Part shown: positions 1 through 7,621 of the stretch, piece after piece | How positions within the stretch are numbered: the first letter of the stretch is position 1 | Layout: the number at the start of each line of letters is the position of its first letter | Assembly: GCF_030734285.1 (NCBI RefSeq) | Contig: NZ_CP132294.1 | Span: forward strand, 682,001 to 746,000 | DNA from: Natronococcus sp. AD-5 | GTDB taxonomy: Archaea; Halobacteriota; Halobacteria; Halobacteriales; Natrialbaceae | Length of the DNA: 64,000 nucleotides | Direction: 5' to 3' | The notes under the pieces: model-generated | The model's input: the letters and a program-made list of their open reading frames with translations, nothing else | Database searches by the model: none | What the model was told of the DNA's origin: nothing | Program-made: the position numbers and the translations under genes

Positions 1-66
1 GGTTTCAGCGGTGATCGTTTCGCCGCTCGAGCGGTCGCAGTGATTGATTACTGGGGTGTGGATCCG

Positions 67-654
67 CTAGGACTCGTACTCGGCCCAGATGTACCGCGTC
101 GCGACGCTGCGATACGGTCGCCACGGTTCGGCGATCTCGCGCATCTCGGCGCGGATCAGCTCCTCGCCGTTCCCGTACAGCGTTTCGATGCCGCGGCGAA
201 CGGCGAGGTCGCCGAGCGGGAGCACGTCGGGTCGCTCGAGAACGAACAGGAGGTACATGCGCGCCGTCCACGCTCCGATCCCCTTGATTTCGGTGAGGGC
301 ATCGATCACCTCGTCGTTGGAGTACGCGGCCAGCCCTTCGCGCGTGTAATCGTTCTCCTGGAAGGCCCGCGCGGCGTTTCGCACGTACGCGACCTTGCTT
401 CGAGAGAGCCCCGCGTCTCGGAGCGCCGCCTCGTCCGCGGCTAGCACGGTCTCCGGCGTCACGGTGTCGTCGAGAAGCTCGAAGACCCGCTCGCGGACGG
501 CCGCCGCGCTCGCGGTCGAGAGCTGCTGGTTGATGATCGAGATGCAGAGTCGCTCGTACTCGTTCCAGTTCGGTTCGACGTACGGGTCGTGTCGATCGAC
601 GAGTTCCGCCATCACGGGGTCCTGGCGGAGGACGGGGTGAGCCTCTTCTAACAT
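67..654 (-). CDS. DNA-3-methyladenine glycosylase (AlkA/HhH-GPD family)
   Basis: Base-excision repair enzyme that removes alkylated purines from DNA. The protein has the HhH-GPD fold: a helix-hairpin-helix IKGIGAWTA near residue 125, followed by PLGDLAVRRG, whose Asp is the expected catalytic residue. At about 195 residues it is shorter than E. coli AlkA (282), which is usual for archaeal members lacking the N-terminal beta domain. The ATG at 654 (MLEEAHPVLR) is the likely start; a GTG at 672 would add six residues. It is divergent from the LVIVD gene at 843, with an AT-rich promoter region between them. The family is clear; the exact substrate range is inferred. Confidence 0.88.
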   Translation of the reverse strand: MLEEAHPVLRQDPVMAELVDRHDPYVEPNWNEYERLCISIINQQLSTASAAAVRERVFELLDDTVTPETVLAADEAALRDAGLSRSKVAYVRNAARAFQENDYTREGLAAYSNDEVIDALTEIKGIGAWTARMYLLFVLERPDVLPLGDLAVRRGIETLYGNGEELIRAEMREIAEPWRPYRSVATRYIWAEYES

Positions 655-802
655 GCGCAACTGTGGATACACGGGTACGGTTCCGAGAACGGATATGCGT
701 CTCGGTTGGTCCGACGGCGGCTGACCGTGGGCGTGCTCGAGCGACGCGACGACAGTACTAGTAGTTTTAATACATGATAATTGGATAAATTTGTCAAAAC
801 GT

Positions 803-810
803 TCTATAAG
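803..810 (+). promoter_or_regulatory. TATA-like box upstream of LVIVD gene 1
   Basis: The motif TCTATAAG sits about 33 bases before the ATG at 843, in an AT-rich stretch (760-810) of an otherwise GC-rich region. The spacing fits an archaeal promoter giving a very short leader. Inferred from position and sequence only. Confidence 0.45.
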
Positions 811-842
811 CAGTCACTGGTACCGAGATTCACGCCATTCGT

Positions 843-2921
843 ATGTTCACCCGTAACTCACTAGCGCGATCAACGAGGCGTGCGGTCCTGAAGGCTGCCG
901 CGGGCGCGCTGGGAATCGCGACCGTCGGCGGCGTCGCGAGCGGTCACAAGTACACGACCGACGGCGACCTCGGCGAACAGTTCGACGGAAACCGCGCGAG
1001 CGATGCGGCAAACACCGACGTCGTCGGCTACCACAGTCTCGGCGGGATCGGGTCGGCCTCGCTCGCCGGTTCCCCCGACGAGCCCCACTACGGCGGGCTC
1101 AGCGAGCTCCGAGTGCACGACGATATCGCGGTAATTTCGGCGTTCTCCTCGCGCGACGAGACGCCGGGTCGGGGCATGGCCGTCCTCGACGTCGGCCAGT
1201 TCACGCGCGCCGAGAGCCGCGCGGAGCTCGAGCACGCCGAGCTCACCGTCCTCTCGTTCTACGGCAACGAGAACGACGGTGCCGCCTGCATGGACGTGAA
1301 GCTCTCGGACGACGGCCGGTACGCGTTCATCTCGAAGCAGCCGTTTACCGCGCTGTTCGACGAGAGCGAACTCGACCTCGACGGCGACGACGCGGACGGC
1401 GGCGGGGCGGACGCGGCGGCGCTCGAGGTCGTCGACATCTCCGATCCCGGGAATCCCGAGTTCGTCGCGCAGACGTCGCTGTCCGTGTGGACGCTCGGGC
1501 CGCACAACGCCTGGTACCACCAGATCGGCGGTCGCGAGTACGTCTTCACGACGCACGGCGAGGACGGCGTGACGGGCGGCATCAACGTCTTCGAGTTCGA
1601 TCGGGTGTCCGGAACGCTCGACCACGTCAACTGGTGGAACTACTCCGCGGAGCTGGCCGAACCCGAAACGGAGACCGACGCGGACGGCGGCGAGGCCTAC
1701 GCACACGACGTCGTCGTCCAGGACGATCCTCGGTTCGGGACGCCCGTCGCCTACCTCGCGAACTGGAACGCGGGGACCCGCCTGCTCGACGTGAGCGATC
1801 CGACGGACATCGAGGAACTCGGCGTCTTCGAGCAGGACCGCGCCCACCACGCGGTGCCCGCGCCGACGCTGCTGGACGGCAAGCGCGTGTTCGTCGCCGG
1901 CCACGAGAACCCCTCGAGCCACGAGGACGGCTACGTCCGAAACGAGGGCGAGAGCGGCCACTACTACCTCGTCGACGCGGATCCGATCGACGACGTGCTC
2001 GGCGACGAGCGCGGCGATCCGGTTTACCTGGGCGCCTCGTCGACGCTGCGAGACGACGGCGTCGAGCCGACCACTCGCACGGCCTTCGAGACGTACGAGG
2101 ACAACGGGCGAACGGAACTCGACTACTGGATCCTGTTCGAGTCGACGGAGCAGACGTTCGACGAGACGCCGGGCTTCGAGGAAGAGGCCGCGGACGACGA
2201 CCGCGAGTACGAGGGCTTCGACGACTTCAACCTGAGCGGACACAACCTCGACATCGACGCCGAGGGGAACGTCGTCGCCGGCCACTACCACGCCGGGACG
2301 CGGTTCCTCGAGATCACCGACGACTTCGCCCTCGAGCCGACCGGCCACAGCCGCGTCGGCGCCGACGTTCCGGAGGACGCGACGCTCGGGGCGCTGTCGA
2401 CGGGAACGCCGTTCCACTGGTGCGCGGTCACCCGTAACGGCGTCACGTTCTCGAGCGGGATCAACGAGGGACCGCAGGCCATCGCACACGAGGACGTACC
2501 CGTCGGCGAAGACACGCCGATCGACGCCCGCGTCGAGCGCGAAGCCGACGCCTCGCTGTTCACCGCGGGGCAGACGAGTCAGGTGCGGATCCACGTCGAC
2601 GGCGACGAACCCGTCCGAGTGCGCGACCGCATCCCGGGCGACTGGGAGGTCGTCGGCGGCGACGTGACGGTCGACGAGATCAGCGGCGGCGATCGCAAGG
2701 TCGTCACCGTCGACGGAACGGTCGAGTCGGGGACGGTTCGATACTTCGTCCAAGTCCCGTCCGAACTGGCCGACACCGGCTCGTACACCGTCGGCCCGGT
2801 CGAGTACGCTCGTCCCGACGCCGCGGGCGAGTACGGCGGCGGCGTCAGCGCCAACAACTTCCTCTGGCGCAAGGAGAACGGCGAGACCGTCACGAAGACC
2901 GTCCTCGGAGTCGAGACGTAG
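843..2921 (+). CDS. Tat-exported LVIVD-repeat protein, paralog 1
   Basis: Secreted beta-propeller-like protein of unknown function, 692 residues. The N-terminus has a twin-arginine signal (STRRAVLKAAAGALG, ending near VASG), so it is probably exported folded. Repeats of the LVIVD type are visible: EVVDISDPGNPEF near residue 200 and LLDVSDPTDIEE near residue 317. Residues of about 560-692 form a separate beta-rich tail that is nearly the same as the tail of the next gene. An acidic insert near residues 405-460 is not in the paralog. It lies 45 bp upstream of paralog 2 on the same strand, probably one transcript. The family is fairly sure; no enzymatic role can be assigned. Confidence 0.82.
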   Translation: MFTRNSLARSTRRAVLKAAAGALGIATVGGVASGHKYTTDGDLGEQFDGNRASDAANTDVVGYHSLGGIGSASLAGSPDEPHYGGLSELRVHDDIAVISAFSSRDETPGRGMAVLDVGQFTRAESRAELEHAELTVLSFYGNENDGAACMDVKLSDDGRYAFISKQPFTALFDESELDLDGDDADGGGADAAALEVVDISDPGNPEFVAQTSLSVWTLGPHNAWYHQIGGREYVFTTHGEDGVTGGINVFEFDRVSGTLDHVNWWNYSAELAEPETETDADGGEAYAHDVVVQDDPRFGTPVAYLANWNAGTRLLDVSDPTDIEELGVFEQDRAHHAVPAPTLLDGKRVFVAGHENPSSHEDGYVRNEGESGHYYLVDADPIDDVLGDERGDPVYLGASSTLRDDGVEPTTRTAFETYEDNGRTELDYWILFESTEQTFDETPGFEEEAADDDREYEGFDDFNLSGHNLDIDAEGNVVAGHYHAGTRFLEITDDFALEPTGHSRVGADVPEDATLGALSTGTPFHWCAVTRNGVTFSSGINEGPQAIAHEDVPVGEDTPIDARVEREADASLFTAGQTSQVRIHVDGDEPVRVRDRIPGDWEVVGGDVTVDEISGGDRKVVTVDGTVESGTVRYFVQVPSELADTGSYTVGPVEYARPDAAGEYGGGVSANNFLWRKENGETVTKTVLGVET

Positions 2922-2966
2922 CGCGCACCGACCACGAACCGCATCCCGATTTTCTACCAAACGACC

Positions 2967-4949
2967 ATGACTAACGATACGAACTTCGACGGCGCGAACG
3001 GGGCGCGTACGGGAGGCGAACGAACCAGACGAGCGATCCTCGAGGCGGCGGGCGCCACGCTCGGCGTCGCGGCCGTCGGGGGCGTCGCGAGCGGCCACCC
3101 GGGTCACGGCGTTCCGCTGGGCGACCCCGAGGACCCCGGGCTGGCAGACGACAGCGAGCGGACCGAGGAAGTCGGCTACCACAGCCTCGGCGGCGTCGGT
3201 CCGGCGTCGCTTTCCGGGAGCGAGGACGAACCCCACTACGGCGGGCTGTCGGAACTGCGGGTCCACGACGACCTCGGGTTCGTGACGGCCCTCTCCTCGC
3301 GCGACGAGACGCCGGGTCGCGGCCTCGCCGTTTTCGACGTGAGCGACTTTACCCGGGCCGAGAGCCGCGCGGAACTCGAGCACGCCGAACTCACCTGCCT
3401 GTCGTTCGTCTCGAACGACAACCCCAACTCGTCGTGTATGGACGTGAAGGTCAGCGACGACGGCGAGTACGTCTTCGTCTGCAAACAGCCGGTCGCGGCG
3501 CTCTCCGGCGAGTACGCCGTCGGCGACGCCGACGATCACGACACCAGTCCCGAAGACGCCGCCCTGCTGGCGGTCGACGTCTCCGACCCCGGCAACCCGA
3601 TGATCGTTTCCCGGGTCAACCCGGGAATCTGGGCGCTCGGCCCGCACAACTGCTGGCACCACCAGATCGGCGGGCAGGAGTACGTCTTCACCGCCCACGG
3701 CGCGGACGGCGTCACGGCGGGGATTAACGTCTTCGAGTTCGATCGGGAGGCCGAGTCGCTCGCGCACGTCAACTTCTGGAAGTTCGGCGCCGAGACCGCC
3801 CAGGGCCACCTCACCGGCGAGGTAGACGCGGCTTACGCCCACGACATCGCGGTGCAGGACGACCCCGTGACCGGAAAGCCGTACGGCTACGTCTCCTACT
3901 GGAACGCCGGCACCTGGATCGTCGACCTCTCCGATCCCGCGGACGTCGAACCGCTCGCCGTCTTCGAGATGGATCGCTCGCACCACACGGTCCCGGTTCC
4001 GACGCTGCTCGAGGGCAAGCGCCTGTTCGTCTCCGGCCACGAGAACCCCGATTCGACGGCCGGGCAGGACGGCGACACCGGCTTCTACTACCTCGTCGAC
4101 GCCGACGGCGCGGAGGGGGACGGCGTGACCCACCTCGGAAGAGCCTCGAACCTCGAGGACGACCTCGAACCCGGCGACGACGGCGCGGAACTCGACCGCT
4201 GGATCTTCAACCGGGACGGCGAATTCGAGAATTTCGTGCTGAGCGCGCACAACCTCGACATCGACGTCGACGGTCGGATGGTCGCCGGTCACTACTGCGT
4301 GGGCGCGTTCTTCTACACGATCGATCCGCCGGGCGAGAACGGCGACGGCTGGTCGCTCACCGAGCGCGGCTTCTTCCGCGAGGGGAAGGACGTCCCCGAG
4401 GAGTCGACCCGCGACGGACGGACGACGGCGACGCCGTACTACTGGAGCGCGGTCCTGCGCAACGGCGTCACCTTCCCCGGCGGTATCAACTCGGGAGCGG
4501 CGGCGCTCGCCCACGACGAGTTCCCCGTCGGCGAGGACACCCCGGTCGACGCCGTCCTCGAGCGCGAGAGTAACGCCTCGATCTTCGCCGCGGGGCAGAC
4601 GAGCCAGGTGCGGATTCACGTCGACGCCGACGAACCGGTTCGCGTGCGCGATCGGATCCCCGTCTCGTGGAAGGTCGTCGGCGGCGACGTGTCGGTCGAC
4701 GAGCTCGACGGCTACCGGACGGTCGTCACCTTCGACGAAGAAATGCGGGAGGGGACGCTCCGCTACTACGTCCAGGTACCGGACGACGAGACGGACGGCT
4801 ACCGCCTCGGCCCGGTCGAGTACGCCAGGCCGTCGGCGGCCGACGAGCTACCGGCGCCGTACGGCGGCGGCGCGACGGCGACGCACCGGCTGTGGCGAAC
4901 GGTCAACGACGAGATCGTCGACGTGACGGTCGCCGCACTCGATCTCTGA
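2967..4949 (+). CDS. Tat-exported LVIVD-repeat protein, paralog 2
   Basis: Second member of a tandem pair, 660 residues. It has its own Tat signal (ERTRRAILEAAGATLG). The body matches paralog 1 over most of its length: VGYHSLGGVGPASL, ELRVHDD, SSRDETPGRG and GPHNCWHHQIGG have near-identical counterparts. The tail from about residue 530 (AGQTSQVRIHVD) is the most conserved part. It shares the LVIVD motifs LLAVDVSDPGNP and WIVDLSDPADVE. The pair arose by gene duplication. Function unknown; extracellular or cell-surface binding is only an inference. Confidence 0.82.
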   Translation: MTNDTNFDGANGARTGGERTRRAILEAAGATLGVAAVGGVASGHPGHGVPLGDPEDPGLADDSERTEEVGYHSLGGVGPASLSGSEDEPHYGGLSELRVHDDLGFVTALSSRDETPGRGLAVFDVSDFTRAESRAELEHAELTCLSFVSNDNPNSSCMDVKVSDDGEYVFVCKQPVAALSGEYAVGDADDHDTSPEDAALLAVDVSDPGNPMIVSRVNPGIWALGPHNCWHHQIGGQEYVFTAHGADGVTAGINVFEFDREAESLAHVNFWKFGAETAQGHLTGEVDAAYAHDIAVQDDPVTGKPYGYVSYWNAGTWIVDLSDPADVEPLAVFEMDRSHHTVPVPTLLEGKRLFVSGHENPDSTAGQDGDTGFYYLVDADGAEGDGVTHLGRASNLEDDLEPGDDGAELDRWIFNRDGEFENFVLSAHNLDIDVDGRMVAGHYCVGAFFYTIDPPGENGDGWSLTERGFFREGKDVPEESTRDGRTTATPYYWSAVLRNGVTFPGGINSGAAALAHDEFPVGEDTPVDAVLERESNASIFAAGQTSQVRIHVDADEPVRVRDRIPVSWKVVGGDVSVDELDGYRTVVTFDEEMREGTLRYYVQVPDDETDGYRLGPVEYARPSAADELPAPYGGGATATHRLWRTVNDEIVDVTVAALDL

Positions 4950-4970
4950 CCGAACTCCGAAGCCACCGAT

Positions 4971-6827
4971 CTACTCGAGGTGGTGATAGTCGAGTTCGTA
5001 CCCTTCCTCGAGCGCATCCTGCACCGCCTCGCCGGGTTCGGCGACGCCGCGACGGCGGATCGAGAGCTCGCCCTCGTCGACCGAAACCAGGAGGTTGACG
5101 CGCCAGTCGGGATCCGTTTCGGGGTGGTCCGTTCGGTAGTGCGCACCGCGGGACTCGGTTCGCTCGAGGGCCGCCCGGAACAGCGCCTCGGCGAGGGTGA
5201 GGCTGAACGAGAGGTCCACAACGTACTCGAACGAGCGCGAGGTGAGGCCCCCGTCGACGCGGACGTCGGCCGTCCGATCCCGCAGCGACTCGAGTTCCGC
5301 CAGTCCCCCCCGGAGGCTCTCCTCGTCCCGAAGGATACCCGCGTGGTCCCACAGTAGTTCGCCGAGTTCGTCGAGGAGCGCCCGCGGCGCGACGTCGCCG
5401 TCGGCGGCTGCGAGGCCCTCGAGCGCCCGGAACTCCCGTTCGGCCAGCGCTCGCTGGTCGTCGGTCACGGCGGGATCGCGGTCTCCGTCGGCGACGGCGC
5501 CCGCGACGTGTTCGCCGACGAGTTTCCCGATCGCGACGGTTTCGGCCAGCGAGTTCCCGCCGAGGCGGTTCGCGCCGTGGACGCCCGCGACCGACTCGCC
5601 GACGGCGTAGAGCCCGTCGACGCCGGTCTCGCCGGTCCGGAAGTCGACGTCGACGCCGCCCATCGTGTAGTGGGCCGTCGGCGCGACCTCCATCGGTTCC
5701 GCGGTGATGTCGACGCCGAGAGATTCGAACCGCTCGACCATCGACGGCAATCGGTCGCGGACGTAGTTGGGATCTCGGTGTGAGACGTCGAGGAAGACGC
5801 CGCCGTCGTCGGTACCGCGACCTTCTCGGACCTCCCGGGCGATCGCTCGCGCGACGACGTCCCGCGCGTCGAGTTCCATCTGGTCGGGCGAGTAGCGCTT
5901 CATGAACCGCTCGCCATCGACGTTGTAGAGCCGTCCCCCTTCGCCGCGAACCGCTTCGGTGACGAGGCGGCCGTCCCACTCCTCGCCGTACCGGTCGCCG
6001 ACCATCCCGGTCGGGTGGAACTGGACGAACTCGAGGTCCAGCAGCCGCGCGCCGGCCTCGAGCGCCAGCGCCTGGGCGTCGCCGTTGTTCTCGTCGTCGC
6101 GCGAGGAGTGGCGCCGATAGAACGCGGAGAATCCGCCCGCTGCCAGCACGACGTGGTTGCTCCGAAAGAGGAGGCCCCGGCCGGTCTCCATGTCGAAGCC
6201 GACGGCGCCGGAGACGCGCCGGCCGTCCGAGAGCAGCCGCGTGATCATCACGTTCTCGCGGTAGGGGACCTCGAGTTCGCGGGCCCGGCCGATCAGCGTC
6301 TCGAGCATCGCCTCGCCGGTCCGGTCGCCGATGAAGCAGGTGCGGCGATACGACTGGGCGCCGAAGTAGCGCTGGTTGATCTCGCCGTCGTCGGTGCGGT
6401 CGAACGGCATCCCCCAGGCCTCGAGTTCGCGAATTCGGTCGGGCATGTGCTTCGCCGTCAGTTCGACCGCCTCGGGATCGTTCAGGTGGTGGCCCTCGTT
6501 CAGCGTGTCCGCCGCGTGGATCGTCCAGTCGTCCTCGGGATCGAGCGTGCCGAGCGCCGCGTTGACGCCGCCGGCCGCCCACGTCGTGTGTGCGTCTCCG
6601 TGGTCGCGCTTGCTGATCACCAGCGCTTCGATCCCCGCGTCGGCGAGCTCGATCGCGACGCGGGCACCCGCCGCGCCCGCCCCGATGACGAGCACCGGCG
6701 TCGCGACGACCTCGTACTCGAGCCCGACGGACGAGGCCGCGTTCCCGCCGTCGATTCGGTTTTCGACGCCCGCGACGTCGGTGGCAGTCGTCGGCTCCTG
6801 ACGGTCGTCTGTCGGTGTTTCTGTCAT
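4971..6827 (-). CDS. FAD-dependent fumarate reductase/succinate dehydrogenase-type flavoprotein (L-aspartate oxidase-like)
   Basis: Flavoprotein of the SdhA/FrdA/NadB superfamily, about 618 residues. Visible signatures are the FAD Rossmann motif VIGAGAAGARVAIELA (near residue 45), TTWAAGGVNAALG, the active-site segment QFHPTGM, the capping-domain segment APTAHYTMGGV, and GANRLGGNSLAE near the second FAD-binding region. It stands alone: no iron-sulfur or cytochrome b subunit genes adjoin it, and nadA/nadC are not nearby. It could be an L-aspartate oxidase (NAD synthesis) or an SdhA-like dicarboxylate oxidoreductase. The ATG at 6827 (MTETPTDD) is preferred over one 14 codons upstream. The superfamily is certain, the substrate is not. 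Confidence 0.8.
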   Translation of the reverse strand: MTETPTDDRQEPTTATDVAGVENRIDGGNAASSVGLEYEVVATPVLVIGAGAAGARVAIELADAGIEALVISKRDHGDAHTTWAAGGVNAALGTLDPEDDWTIHAADTLNEGHHLNDPEAVELTAKHMPDRIRELEAWGMPFDRTDDGEINQRYFGAQSYRRTCFIGDRTGEAMLETLIGRARELEVPYRENVMITRLLSDGRRVSGAVGFDMETGRGLLFRSNHVVLAAGGFSAFYRRHSSRDDENNGDAQALALEAGARLLDLEFVQFHPTGMVGDRYGEEWDGRLVTEAVRGEGGRLYNVDGERFMKRYSPDQMELDARDVVARAIAREVREGRGTDDGGVFLDVSHRDPNYVRDRLPSMVERFESLGVDITAEPMEVAPTAHYTMGGVDVDFRTGETGVDGLYAVGESVAGVHGANRLGGNSLAETVAIGKLVGEHVAGAVADGDRDPAVTDDQRALAEREFRALEGLAAADGDVAPRALLDELGELLWDHAGILRDEESLRGGLAELESLRDRTADVRVDGGLTSRSFEYVVDLSFSLTLAEALFRAALERTESRGAHYRTDHPETDPDWRVNLLVSVDEGELSIRRRGVAEPGEAVQDALEEGYELDYHHLE

Positions 6828-6951
6828 CAGTATGAGGTTAGCGCCGGACGGATTTAGGTATCGTCCCAAACGGTGTAGCAGCGGGAGAACTCCCTCGCCA
6901 GCGGTTGCTAGCCCGACGCTTAGAACGCTCGCGGACGTAGCCGGTGCCGAG

Positions 6952-7479
6952 ATGCAGCCGATCGTTCACCTCGCCGTCGGCTACCTCTGTTACGCGGGGT
7001 ACGCACGCTGGGAGCGCGGGGAACCGCCCGCCGCAGCGCCCGCCGAAGCCGCGATCGTCGGCGCGGCGCTTCCGGACCTGCTCGACAAACCGCTCTGGCT
7101 GTCCGGCGTCCTCGACGTCGGGCGAACGATCGGCCACTCGCTGCTGTTTGCGATCCCCGTGATCGCCGCCGTCTGGCTGGTCGCGAGGGCGCGCGACCGG
7201 CGGGCGCTCGGCGTCGCCTTCGCCGTCGGCTACCTCTCGCACCTCGCGACCGACGTCCCATGGCACCTGCTCTCGGGCGATCTCGACGAACTCGGCTTTC
7301 TGCTCTGGCCGCTCACCCCGATGCCGGAGTACACGGGAACGAAGCCGCTCGGAACCGTCGTCGGACTCGAGGTTACGACGCTGTGGCTCGAGGCCGTCGT
7401 CCTCGTCGCGGGCGTCGCGCTGTGGTGGTCCGACGGACGGCCGGGATTCGAACCGACTCGCCGCTCGGAGAGCGGGTAG
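6952..7479 (+). CDS. YdjM-type membrane-bound metal-dependent hydrolase-like protein
   Basis: Membrane protein of about 175 residues with several hydrophobic segments (near residues 5-15, 60-80, 90-110 and 145-165). It carries the scattered His/Asp pattern of the YdjM/LexA-regulated membrane-hydrolase family: an early His (IVHLAVGY), ALPDLLDKP, GHSLLF and SHLATDVPWH. The start is taken at ATG 6952 (MQPIVHLAVG), because the family begins directly with this segment; an earlier in-frame ATG at 6832 would add a non-conserved arginine-rich stretch. It is convergent with zntA. The hydrolase role is a family label without experimental proof that I know of. Confidence 0.72.
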   Translation: MQPIVHLAVGYLCYAGYARWERGEPPAAAPAEAAIVGAALPDLLDKPLWLSGVLDVGRTIGHSLLFAIPVIAAVWLVARARDRRALGVAFAVGYLSHLATDVPWHLLSGDLDELGFLLWPLTPMPEYTGTKPLGTVVGLEVTTLWLEAVVLVAGVALWWSDGRPGFEPTRRSESG

Positions 7480-7621
7480 CTAGTTACCCGGTATCGGGTC
7501 CGAATCCGAACCGGCCTCTCCGTTACGTAGCTGTGCGAACTGCGCGTCGCGATAACGGCGGTTCGTAGCCGCGACTCCGCTCGTAAACATCCAAAATAAC
7601 GGGTGGTTCGAACCGGTTTCG

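Noticed and set aside
870-4619. Very long open frame on the minus strand (over 1200 codons) opposite the LVIVD genes
   Set aside because: It is antisense to two genes with Tat signals and family motifs. Its protein is Val/Arg/Asp/Leu monotony typical of a shadow frame in GC-rich DNA.
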